From NCBI GenBank assembly GCA_038211505.1, contig JBBQVO010000124.1:1-9847 (forward strand): DNA of 9,847 bases, in the 5' to 3' direction. Below are positions 1 through 5,814 of this stretch, one piece after another. The notes under the pieces are model-generated. The model had not been told where the DNA came from. It saw only the letters and a program-made list of their open reading frames with translations, and searched no databases. The stretch's first letter is position 1, and every line of letters starts with the position of its first letter. The DNA is from JBBQVO01 sp038211505 (GTDB taxonomy: Bacteria > Chloroflexota > Dehalococcoidia > DSTF01 > JACRBR01). Made by a program: the position numbers and the translations under genes.

Positions 1-519
1 GGCCTGGACGACGTCGCCCGGGGCGACCTCGAGCTCGACGCGGGGCGTGATGACTTTCAGGTACATCTTCGTCTCGGTCAGCTCGACTGATTCGAAGCGG
101 GCACCTTCCAGCCGCTGGAGGATCGGCAGGACGTTCTCCGCAAGATCGAAGTTGTCCAGCCGGCGATAGCGGTCCGAAAGCACCGCCCTCACCTGCCCAT
201 CGAGCGTGCGGATCATCCGCCGGTCGCCATCCGATTGCAGCCAGGTGTTGACGTTGCGATCGAGCAGCTGGGGCTGCTCGGAGCGCATGCGCTCGAAGTA
301 GGCGAACGGGATTTTGAGCTTGTCGGCGAGCTGCCGACGCGCGAGACCCGTGACGCCGTATTCGCCGTCGCCCTGGCGGGAGTCGACGATCAGCTTCAGA
401 TCGCCGCCCTCATTGGTGCGGCACTGCAGGAAGGACGAAGGCACGACGAGGTCGCGCTTGGAGGAGATCTGGCGCTCGAGTTCGTGCGCCAGGTCGACGA
501 GAGAACGTCCGCTTTTCAT
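1..519 (-). CDS. DUF932 domain protein, 3' part missing
   Basis: I translated this by hand. It starts at ATG 519-517 and stays open to the window edge, so 173 N-terminal residues are visible and the C-terminus lies outside. A GGAG (530-527) sits 7 nt before the ATG. The segment LSDRYRRLDNFDLAENVLPI (residues about 114-133) and the nearby GLARRQLADKLKIPFAYFER are typical of the DUF932 family, plasmid- and phage-like proteins of unknown biochemical role. In ICEs of this class a DUF932 gene commonly follows radC, as it does here 134 nt downstream. Its own structured leader (551-645) suggests it is regulated separately from radC. Family assignment is fairly secure. Function is unknown; an anti-restriction or DNA-protection role is only guesswork from the neighbours. 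Confidence 0.85.
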   Translation of the reverse strand, partial: MKSGRSLVDLAHELERQISSKRDLVVPSSFLQCRTNEGGDLKLIVDSRQGDGEYGVTGLARRQLADKLKIPFAYFERMRSEQPQLLDRNVNTWLQSDGDRRMIRTLDGQVRAVLSDRYRRLDNFDLAENVLPILQRLEGARFESVELTETKMYLKVITPRVELEVAPGDVVQA

Positions 520-550
520 GGTGAGACTCCAAAGAAGTTGCGGAAGCGGC

Positions 551-645
551 CCCCCGCCATGCGGGGATGCACATCCCCGCTGGGGTGGAGAACCGGACCG
601 GGGGATCCCGATCCGGATGGGATGCGCGACGGGTGTCGCGCAGGG
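551..645 (-). promoter_or_regulatory. Structured leader upstream of the DUF932 gene (radC-RNA-motif-like)
   Basis: This lies between the radC stop (654) and the DUF932 start (519). The first hairpin on the minus strand has 7-bp arms (641-635 with 630-624) and a 4-nt loop. The second is a near-perfect palindrome, GCGGGGATG (561-569) against CATCCCCGC (572-580), with a 2-nt loop. The following GCGGGG (564-559 region, towards the gene) could compete for the same CCCCGC arm. The motif CCCTGCGC (645-638) opening the first hairpin recurs in the leader at 1936-1929. The pattern recalls the Rfam radC RNA motif, found in 5' UTRs of DNA-interacting genes on mobile elements. The match is from memory and was not scored. 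Confidence 0.55.
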
Positions 646-653
646 TTCACGGG

Positions 654-1247
654 CTACAACAGACCGCGTTCGGCAAACGACGTGGCGTTGCTGCCTGCGA
701 TCACGATGTGGTCGAGCACACGGATGTCGACCAGGGCCAGCGCGGAGCGCAGCGACTTGGTCAGGAACTCGTCGGCCCGGCTGGGCTCGGCAACACCCGA
801 CGGGTGGTTGTGCGCCAGGATCACGGCCGCGGCGTTCAGCGACAGCGCGCGCTTGACCACTTCACGCGGGTACACACTGGTCTGCGTGAGCGTGCCTCGA
901 AACATTTCCTCGGGCGCGATGACCCGGTTCTGTGCATCGAGGAACAGCACCATGAAGACTTCGTGGTCGCGCTGGGCCAGCATGATCCGCAGGTAGTCGC
1001 GTACCGCGGCCGGTGAGGCAAGCATGTCCCGCTCACGCATCGTCTCGGCGAGCGCACGACGGACCAGTTCCCTGGCCGCCATCAGCTTCGCTTCGACGGA
1101 TGACGACGGGACTTGTTGCGACAGGTCGGCGTCCAGCAGCCGGGACAGGCTGCCGCTCGCGTCCTTCAACAGGTTCGCTGCCGTTCGGGGCCCCACCAGC
1201 GTGCTAAGCAGGGCCGCGTCCGACATCGATTCGATCGTTCGACACAT
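654..1247 (-). CDS. radC: RadC-family JAB/MPN domain protein
   Basis: 197 aa. The start at ATG 1247-1245 is chosen because AAGGAG (1259-1254) lies exactly 6 nt upstream; the open frame extends further 5' but without such support. The metalloprotease-like JAMM motif is intact: HNHPSG with H146 and H148, then D159, and an upstream acidic pair E113/E114. The N-terminal part (SDAALLSTLVGPRTAANLL, about 9-27) matches the helical region before the JAB domain of RadC/UPF0758 proteins. The length is slightly below that of chromosomal RadC (about 220 aa), which is usual for mobile-element copies. The biochemical role of RadC is unsettled; it was once thought to be a DNA repair factor, and mobile copies are often linked to transfer or anti-restriction functions. 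It sits between DUF3577 and DUF932 genes, the usual ICE context. Confidence 0.92.
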   Translation of the reverse strand: MCRTIESMSDAALLSTLVGPRTAANLLKDASGSLSRLLDADLSQQVPSSSVEAKLMAARELVRRALAETMRERDMLASPAAVRDYLRIMLAQRDHEVFMVLFLDAQNRVIAPEEMFRGTLTQTSVYPREVVKRALSLNAAAVILAHNHPSGVAEPSRADEFLTKSLRSALALVDIRVLDHIVIAGSNATSFAERGLL

Positions 1248-1270
1248 GGAGTTCTCCTTCGTATGACGAA

Positions 1271-1339
1271 TGGGGAACTCCTCCCCCAGGGAGCGAGCTC
1301 CCCGGGGGATGGATTGAGACTGACGGTGCCGGCGGTCAG
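1271..1339 (-). promoter_or_regulatory. Structured leader upstream of radC (radC-RNA-motif-like)
   Basis: A long hairpin occupies 1283-1308: GGGAGC (1289-1294) pairs with GCTCCC (1297-1302) across a 2-nt loop. It is extended by five C (1283-1287) against five G (1304-1308), with one mismatch between the two blocks. On the minus strand the GGGGG of the outer stem can instead pair with the CCCC at 1275-1272, giving an alternative hairpin closer to the gene. A weaker 5-bp inverted repeat (1320-1324 with 1335-1339) overlaps the stop of the upstream gene. The arrangement parallels the leaders of the two neighbouring genes, and the position directly before radC fits the Rfam radC RNA motif. Confidence 0.55.
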
Positions 1340-1776
1340 GACGGAACGCTCTCGCGTTCCTCCGCGCGCGCCGGTTGCTGCACATCGATGGGTTCGCCGT
1401 TGACCTTGGCGAACTTGATGCGCAGCAGTCGACCCTTGATGCTGACGCCCGTCTGTCCCTTCCTGTCGCCGTTCTCGAAGGTGAACATTTCGGGATAGAT
1501 GTCGGCGATCCGGAAGCCGATGATCACGGCCTTGTTGGCCGCAACATCGTTCTCCAGGCGCTTGACGATCGCCTGAGCTTCAGCACCGCTGACACGACAG
1601 TCGAACTTCGTGTAGCTGACGTCGTTGTCGCTGCCACGGAGAGCAGCCACGGTGCAGGCCAGGAACTCCTGGCCCTTCTTCGGCTTCACCGTGCGCACGC
1701 GGTTGAGATAGCCAACGCCTTCGACATGCAGGTCGAAGAACGACGACGCGGTTGTTGCCTGGGATTGCTCGGACAT
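1336..1776 (-). CDS. DUF3577 protein, STY4534-type ICE replication-associated protein
   Basis: 146 aa. Starts at ATG 1776-1774 with AAAGGAG (1789-1783) 6 nt upstream, a strong site. The segments GVGYLNRVRTVKPKKGQEFL (about 20-39) and ADIYPEMFTFENGDRKGQTG (about 91-110) are what I recognise as DUF3577, annotated in ICEs as the STY4534-family replication protein. The strand-rich pattern with alternating hydrophobic residues and a conserved aromatic/basic face resembles an OB fold, so ssDNA binding is possible. That is my inference, not established. The last 15 residues are charged and probably disordered. The gene is separated by 278 nt from the upstream operon and has its own leader, so it likely forms a separate transcription unit with, or ahead of, radC. 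Confidence 0.85.
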   Translation of the reverse strand: MSEQSQATTASSFFDLHVEGVGYLNRVRTVKPKKGQEFLACTVAALRGSDNDVSYTKFDCRVSGAEAQAIVKRLENDVAANKAVIIGFRIADIYPEMFTFENGDRKGQTGVSIKGRLLRIKFAKVNGEPIDVQQPARAEERESVPS

Positions 1777-1796
1777 GATCGTCTCCTTTCACATGG

Positions 1797-1823
1797 AAAA
1801 AAATGCGGGGAGACCATGCCCCG
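1797..1823 (-). terminator. Possible intrinsic terminator or attenuator in the DUF3577 leader
   Basis: Read on the minus strand, CGGGG (1823-1819) and CCCCG (1810-1806) form a 5-bp GC stem with an 8-nt loop, followed after CA by seven T (1803-1797). Four bases of its 5' arm (1823-1820) are also the basal arm of the upstream hairpin 1849-1820, so the two structures exclude each other as in an attenuator. The stem is short, so termination efficiency is uncertain. The T run ends just before the ribosome binding site. Confidence 0.4.
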
Positions 1824-1936
1824 ACCGGGGATGGAAATCCCCGATCGGGATGAAGCAACCGACACCTACCTCCAGACCTTGCGGCCCCCGGCTCTCAGGA
1901 GATCAGACCGGGTTGCGCGCTCTTGCGAGCGCAGGG
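1797..1936 (-). promoter_or_regulatory. Structured leader upstream of the DUF3577 gene (radC-RNA-motif-like)
   Basis: On the minus strand a 6-bp hairpin with a GCAA tetraloop (1932-1917) follows the motif CCCTGCGC (1936-1929), which is also seen in the DUF932 leader. Further on, a 5+7-bp hairpin spans 1849-1820: CGGGGAT and ATCCCCG arms (1826-1832, 1837-1843), a 4-nt loop, and CCCGA/TCGGG as the basal stem with one mismatch. It is followed by a second, overlapping stem and a T run (see 1797-1823). This is one of three leaders of the same design in the left 2 kb. I found no convincing promoter in the 278-nt gap that holds it. Confidence 0.55.
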
Positions 1937-2054
1937 CGATGCGTGACGGGCATCAACCGGGCTGACACAGCCAACGTGGAACACTGACAGCTTGAGCTCG
2001 GCGCCATCCGGTACGGAACCGACTCGAGCCGCGCGAATTCAGATCAGATGACTG

Positions 2055-2360
2055 TCAATCACGGCAATTGTTCCATGGCAATGGCATCGGACGCGGCCAC
2101 GCGGCCACGCGGCTACGCGCCACCACAGCGCGGCCTAAGCTCACGCAGAGGTCCACGTCGAAACGATCATCGGGATCGGGTAACGAACACCGGCGCGTCG
2201 CCTGGACGCAAAACCCATGAAAGGTCGCGCGGTATTGACCGTGACGCGCTGCCTCCCGCAGCGCGAGGAACGCGATCGCCCGGATCATGCGGAGTTCTTC
2301 CGCGCTGGGGAAACGCACCAACTCACCGATGAAGCGGGCCGCAACGTCGTCCGCGTTCAC
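2055..2360 (-). CDS. Unknown 101-aa protein, coupled to ssb
   Basis: I do not recognise the family. It begins with GTG 2360-2358, which overlaps the ssb stop as GTGA; that coupling is the main reason to accept the gene. Residues 1-45 (with EELRMIRAIAFLALREAARHG) look like a well-behaved amphipathic helical segment. The second half is rich in Arg, Pro and Val, is less protein-like, and crosses a tandem octamer repeat (2091-2122), so the true C-terminus may differ between relatives. It is the last gene before the 278-nt gap. The stop TGA falls within a TTGACA string. Confidence 0.55.
   Translation of the reverse strand: MNADDVAARFIGELVRFPSAEELRMIRAIAFLALREAARHGQYRATFHGFCVQATRRCSLPDPDDRFDVDLCVSLGRAVVARSRVAAWPRPMPLPWNNCRD
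2091..2122. repeat. Tandem octamer repeat, ACGCGGCC x3-4
   Basis: Two perfect copies of ACGCGGCC (2091-2098, 2099-2106) are followed by ACGCGGCT (2107-2114) and a degenerate ACGCGCCA (2115-2122). The tract lies in the 3' part of the 101-aa gene. Eight is not a multiple of three, so gain or loss of a unit would shift that gene's frame. Confidence 0.7.
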
Positions 2361-2758
2361 GCCGAGGCCCTGCCTTCGGACGCCTCACGCCGCGGCTTGA
2401 ACCGGACTTCCGCCAATCGTGCGAGGCTCAGGAACAGATGGTCCGCGTTCAGATACAGCTCATGGCGCTCTTCGCCGGTCGCGGTCATCGTCCACCGGCT
2501 CTCGGCAAGCCGGCCGATGACGTGCACGCGCGCGCCTTTCTTCACCAGCTGTGCCACCTCCGCGGCATGGCGGTCGCCCCAAACATTGACATCGAGCCAG
2601 AATCCGCCGGCTTGCTCCAAGCCGCCATTGCCGTCCTGGCGGTATTCGTCGAAGAACACCCGAAGCCCAAGGACGGATCGTTCCTCGTTACCGACCAGCA
2701 CTGTCTTCAGCACGGGCACGTCACCGACATTGCCGGTTCCACGAAACTCGTTCGACAT
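2357..2758 (-). CDS. ssb: Single-stranded DNA-binding protein (ICE type)
   Basis: 133 aa, starting at ATG 2758-2756; a G-rich stretch (GGGGG) just upstream is a modest ribosome binding site. An SSB-type OB fold spans about residues 5-112. Landmarks are WLDVNVWG (54-61), VKKGARVHVIGRL (72-84) and the W89 strand, which parallel the W-F/V-G, L-KG--V-V-G-L pattern of bacterial SSB. It should coat ssDNA during conjugative transfer and element replication. The tail is basic and neutral (about 118-133) and lacks the acidic DDDIPF-like C-terminus that host SSBs use to recruit partners, so it is probably a coating protein without that hub function. It lies 40 nt after the PFL_4669 gene and overlaps the 101-aa gene by 4 nt. 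Confidence 0.9.
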   Translation of the reverse strand: MSNEFRGTGNVGDVPVLKTVLVGNEERSVLGLRVFFDEYRQDGNGGLEQAGGFWLDVNVWGDRHAAEVAQLVKKGARVHVIGRLAESRWTMTATGEERHELYLNADHLFLSLARLAEVRFKPRREASEGRASA

Positions 2759-2798
2759 GGCTACCCCCAGTAGGTTGGTTGATTCACCGAGCGCGCTC

Positions 2799-3881
2799 TC
2801 ACAGCAGCTCCGTGTCGGACTGCCGCGATTCCTCGGCGGCGTTCAGCGACGCGTGCTCCAGCAGGCGCAGTTCGGCTTCGGTCAGCTTCACACGGCGCCG
2901 CGTGTGACGCGGCGTTTCCGCGCCGGTGAAGACCTTGCGCGGCACTTCACCGAACAGCGCGACGGCGGCACGGACGCGCTTTCGCGCCATCTCGTCGACC
3001 ACGGGGAGGAAGTCGCTGCGGCTCAACGGCCGCAATTCCTCCCGCATCAGCTGCCGCTCCCAGCGGATCGGCTCGAGGAACAGCGCGCGCAGCTCGCGGC
3101 CCACAGCGCGAATCGCCGCCCTGCCCTCCTCGTCGCTCATCCGGTCCTTGTGGACCAACGTCTTGATCATGCGCACGAAGTAGTCGAACTCGACGATCGC
3201 CTCCGCGGTGGCGTAGCCGTAGGGACTGCGAAACCCGAGTTCCACTCGCTTGGGATAGCGTGAAGCCATCACGCACAGCGTCAGCCCTTTGCGCCCGAGG
3301 AGATCGATCGCTTCTTCGCGCGTCGTGATCACACGGTCCAGATGAGCGCGGATCGCGACCAGCGCGTGGTACACCCGGATCAGGATCCAGTCGGCGTAAG
3401 GATTGTCGTTCGCGGACAGATGCCAGATGGACTTGAGGACTGCCGCGAAGCGTCGTCCACCGGGGATCGCTGGCAACCGGCCTTCGCTATCGGCAGGACG
3501 GCCCGTGAACATGCGATACGCATCCTTGGTGTGCAAGGTCATTGTGTCGGGCGTGGTATCCGCGAGTTGTCCCAGATCCGCGACACGGCTCGCGGTAGGG
3601 TCCGCCACGGCAGCGACAGGCGCTGCGCGCGGCATCGCGCCCTGCGCCCACTGGCGCAACTCGCTTTCCCGGTCGCGCAATTCGACGAATCGGGCCCAGC
3701 GCGGATCGCCGGGATCCGGCTCGTCCGCCGCCACCAGATCAGCCAACGCGTCCCGCTCCGTGGCGATGTCGTAACCATCGGCAAAGGGCGAGTCGGCGCT
3801 GATGGGGAATGGCGCGATTCCGGCTGGTGTGCCCTCCAGTTCGCTGCGGTCGTACGCCGAAGTTGCATCAGTGGCTGTCAT
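2799..3881 (-). CDS. PFL_4669-family integrating conjugative element protein
   Basis: 360 aa. Start ATG 3881-3879 is chosen over the longer open frame because GAAGGA lies about 7 nt upstream and the ATG overlaps the stop of a 40-codon ORF as ATGA. The core (about 115-300) carries what I recognise as the PFL_4669 signature: TLHTKDAYRMFTGR (115-128), a run PGGRRFAAVLKSIWHL, DNPYADWILIRVYHAL (159-174) and KGLTLCVMASRYP (198-210). Residues 1-110 form an Ala/Asp/Pro-rich, probably disordered extension beyond the usual core, and the last 30 residues are charged. The molecular role is not known. Its constant place between STY4528-type and ssb genes suggests a replication or DNA-processing function. 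Confidence 0.88.
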   Translation of the reverse strand: MTATDATSAYDRSELEGTPAGIAPFPISADSPFADGYDIATERDALADLVAADEPDPGDPRWARFVELRDRESELRQWAQGAMPRAAPVAAVADPTASRVADLGQLADTTPDTMTLHTKDAYRMFTGRPADSEGRLPAIPGGRRFAAVLKSIWHLSANDNPYADWILIRVYHALVAIRAHLDRVITTREEAIDLLGRKGLTLCVMASRYPKRVELGFRSPYGYATAEAIVEFDYFVRMIKTLVHKDRMSDEEGRAAIRAVGRELRALFLEPIRWERQLMREELRPLSRSDFLPVVDEMARKRVRAAVALFGEVPRKVFTGAETPRHTRRRVKLTEAELRLLEHASLNAAEESRQSDTELL

Positions 3882-4000
3882 GGCAGATTCCTTCGCGAGC
3901 GATTGCTGCCCGGGTTGGGCGCGTTGTGCGGCAGTGCCGCTTGCAGTGTCAGCCGCCGGCCATTCGCATCGCCAGGGTTGCCGGTCTGCAGAGCACTCAT
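3878..4000 (-). CDS. Small 40-aa ORF bridging STY4528 and PFL_4669 genes
   Basis: Hand translation from ATG 4000-3998 gives 40 residues beginning MSALQTGNPGDANGRR and ending NRSRRNLP, with stop TGA 3880-3878. The start overlaps the STY4528 stop as ATGA, and the stop overlaps the PFL_4669 start as ATGA, so it fills the gap exactly and would let one ribosome pass through all three genes. The product is basic, rich in Asn/Arg/Gly/Pro, and lacks a signal or membrane segment. I do not recognise it. It may be a true microprotein or only a coupling ORF that keeps translation continuous. Confidence 0.5.
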   Translation of the reverse strand: MSALQTGNPGDANGRRLTLQAALPHNAPNPGSNRSRRNLP

Positions 4001-5418
4001 GAACGTTTTCCCCGTTGACGGCCGGGGTGCAGCCCCTCGAGCATTCGATGGAGCTCCGTGCGGTGCACGGCGATCCTGGCCTGGTAGTCCGGCGACGCAC
4101 GCTCGGCCGCCAGGCGCCGTTGCTCGACCTCGCGCTGCTCACGCTGGATCAGTTCCTCCTGGCGCTTTCGCCGGGCGGCCGCCACGCGCGGTCCCAGTTC
4201 CGGCACGAACGCGCCGGTCGTGGCACGCATCACCATTCCGCGTAGGTACGCGATCGGGCTGGTGCGCACCGCGTTCGCCTGCATGCGGGCGCTCAGTTCA
4301 TCGAGCAGGGCCTGCGCCTGGCCCGCGCAGCGCTGCACCAGGACCACCGCAGAGGCCCGCTCCTCCGGCAGCAGTCCCTCGGGAAGAATCAGATCACCAC
4401 CACCCCGCGATCCCCTTTCCTCAGCCTGCGCGTCATTCACGCGTAGTCGTTGTACTGAAACACTTGTACTTCCTTTTATATGGTGGATGGCGGTTTCGTC
4501 GAAACAGTGATGGCGGTTTTGTCGAGACAGTGATGGCGCTTTCGTCGAAGCAGGACTGTGGGATTCCCGCACTCTTGATTCGACGTTTGGTGCAAGCCTG
4601 TTTGCGGCAACACCGCATTCTGGAATTCGCGGCACGGGGAACATATCGACTGGTCCGGATTCGTTGCCGGCCAGGAGCGCCAGCAGACAGTCCAGCCTGA
4701 TCCTGACTACCCGTCGTGGTGGAATTCCGGCGCGCGTCTCCTCCCACACGCCAGCGCGCGCCAGGTCTCTGCGTGCGCTCTCCTGCTCACGACGCGTGAG
4801 ACCGATCTGGTGTGTCCACTCTGCCGCGGAGTTGCCGATCCAGTCCGGCAAATGCCTGGTGGATTGAAGCCGGGTCAGGTGAAGCGCACGCGAGAGCAGC
4901 AGACCGGCATGAACACCGCCCCCGATCCCGGCGAGCGTGCGGTGATAGGCGAGCGACGGCCCGAGCAGTTGCGCGATCGCGACGCCGTCGTCCCAGTTCG
5001 CAGGTGCGGACGCCTGGCTGATCTGCTCGGTGAGCAGGCTGCCGAGGTGATCAATGCAAAGCCGGAAGTGGAGCTTCGCCGGGATCCCGGTGCGTTGCTC
5101 GTGCAGGATCATCAGTGCGCGTAACGCGTCCCGCGCGCTCGCTTGTTCCCTGGCAGACAGTCCGGTCTCCATCTCCCATTGCTCACTGGTCTTGTGAAAC
5201 CAGCCACCGGTGCGGACGATGTCTCTGCCGTGTCGCGTCCAGTAGATCGTCTGCGACAGCAACAGCGCCGCCTTCACGCTGGCCGTCAGGTCCACGAGCC
5301 GACGATGAAACGCGACATGCCGACCGAGCAGTGGCCAGACGATGGCGAGGGCTCTGCGGTGTTGCGCGGATTCCCACGGTTCATCTCCAGCCTCTGTCGC
5401 GGATGTCTTGTCGCTCAT
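3997..5418 (-). CDS. STY4528-type ICE replication protein with two winged-helix-like repeats
   Basis: 473 aa, starting at ATG 5418-5416, 18 nt after the preceding stop; the ribosome site is weak (GGGA). Two related domains stand in tandem at about 37-130 and 153-250. Each has the pattern hHR-L--------A-LLLS, then -EW/QW---TGL--REQ-SAR--L, then --GIP-----R, which looks like a MarR/RepA-like winged helix. A linker (about 250-345) holds the DNA repeats described at 4486-4554. The C-terminal part (about 345-470) has a short helical region and a basic/acidic coiled coil (RRKRQEELIQREQREVEQRR, 416-435). I recognise it as the STY4528 family of pathogenicity-island replication proteins. By analogy with initiators such as lambda O, the N-terminal half would bind the origin and the C-terminal half would recruit host helicase machinery; that is inference. 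The stop overlaps the next small ORF. Confidence 0.8.
   Translation of the reverse strand: MSDKTSATEAGDEPWESAQHRRALAIVWPLLGRHVAFHRRLVDLTASVKAALLLSQTIYWTRHGRDIVRTGGWFHKTSEQWEMETGLSAREQASARDALRALMILHEQRTGIPAKLHFRLCIDHLGSLLTEQISQASAPANWDDGVAIAQLLGPSLAYHRTLAGIGGGVHAGLLLSRALHLTRLQSTRHLPDWIGNSAAEWTHQIGLTRREQESARRDLARAGVWEETRAGIPPRRVVRIRLDCLLALLAGNESGPVDMFPVPRIPECGVAANRLAPNVESRVRESHSPASTKAPSLSRQNRHHCFDETAIHHIKGSTSVSVQRLRVNDAQAEERGSRGGGDLILPEGLLPEERASAVVLVQRCAGQAQALLDELSARMQANAVRTSPIAYLRGMVMRATTGAFVPELGPRVAAARRKRQEELIQREQREVEQRRLAAERASPDYQARIAVHRTELHRMLEGLHPGRQRGKRS
4448..4484. other. A+T-rich tract next to the in-gene repeats, possible unwinding element
   Basis: Positions 4451-4484 contain 23 A/T of 34 bases, against a strongly GC-rich background, and include TTTTATAT. 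On the coding strand it follows directly after the three 23-bp repeats, the same order as iterons and A+T-rich region in lambda ori. It codes for residues about 312-324 of the STY4528 protein linker. No consensus DnaA box was seen nearby. Confidence 0.45.
4486..4554. repeat. Three tandem 23-bp direct repeats (iteron-like) within the STY4528 gene
   Basis: Copies are 4486-4508, 4509-4531 and 4532-4554, head to tail with no spacer. Relative to the first, the second differs at 2 positions and the third at 3. Each contains GATGGCG followed by a dyad TTTCGTCGAAA, perfect in the first copy and slightly degraded in the others. Because 23 is not divisible by 3, the copies are read in three frames and encode different residues (about 289-311), so the repetition is kept at DNA level. 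The total of 69 bp preserves the gene's frame. The best reading is binding sites (iterons) for the initiator encoded by the same gene. Confidence 0.75.
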
Positions 5419-5436
5419 GGCCGATCCCGAGCCGCG

Positions 5437-5814
5437 TCATCGGCGAACGCTGGCCGCGTGCGCCTGCAAGGAGCGCCACACCGCTTCGGGGTGTACTCGA
5501 AACCAGAGTTTCGCCGGCATTCCCACGCGCCGCTCCTCCAGGAATCCGGCGGTGCGCAACGCGCTGCGCGCCGTTTCCTGCTCCCAGCGCGTGAGCCCGG
5601 TTTCGTCGGTCCACTGCTCCTGGGACCGGGAGAACCAGCCGTCGGCGGTCGCATCGATCGTCTGCGTGGTCCAGATTGCCTGGGACAGCATCAGCGCCGC
5701 GGTCACGCCGCCGGTGATCGGCACCAGGCACCGGTGAAAGCTCACCGGCAGGTCGAACGCCTCCAGCAGCAGTTCGGCAGTGATCCCGGATGCCATTGCG
5801 GCGCGAGTGTTCAT
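5437..5814 (-). CDS. Stand-alone winged-helix-like protein, paralogous to STY4528 repeats
   Basis: 125 aa, starting at ATG 5814-5812, which overlaps the DUF2857 stop as ATGA. Residues about 25-118 align over their whole length with both repeats of the downstream STY4528 protein: FHRCLVPITGGVTAALMLSQ, GWFSRSQEQWTDETGLTRWE, GMPAKLWFRV. The identity is highest in the QEQWTDETGLT--EQETARSAL block, which would be the recognition-helix region. No name is known to me. It may bind the same DNA sites as STY4528, acting as a partner, a competitor or a regulator of copy number. The pattern suggests duplication followed by fusion. The real start could also be M7, but the overlap favours M1. Confidence 0.8.
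   Translation of the reverse strand: MNTRAAMASGITAELLLEAFDLPVSFHRCLVPITGGVTAALMLSQAIWTTQTIDATADGWFSRSQEQWTDETGLTRWEQETARSALRTAGFLEERRVGMPAKLWFRVHPEAVWRSLQAHAASVRR

Noticed and set aside
235..996. Long plus-strand frame of 253 codons
   Set aside because: It crosses the DUF932 start, a structured leader and the radC gene on the opposite strand; the product is unlike any known family and the frame is a shadow of GC-rich coding.
2051..2056. Perfect TTGACA on the minus strand as a -35 box for the DUF3577 unit
   Set aside because: The position 17 nt downstream is GC-rich (CGCGCG) and no -10-like hexamer is found at normal spacing; the string also includes the stop codon of the 101-aa gene.
2644..2653. 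Extra copy of the TTCGTCGAA dyad in ssb
   Set aside because: Only the 9-bp core matches; the flanking GATGGCGG of the 23-bp repeats is absent, so it is probably a chance codon string.
4486..4554. CRISPR-like reading of the 23-bp repeats
   Set aside because: The repeats are directly adjacent with no spacers and lie within a coding gene.
2217..4700. Long plus-strand frames (348 and 452 codons)
   Set aside because: They lie opposite the recognised ssb, PFL_4669 and STY4528 genes and encode Arg/Pro/Ser-rich sequences typical of antisense shadows.
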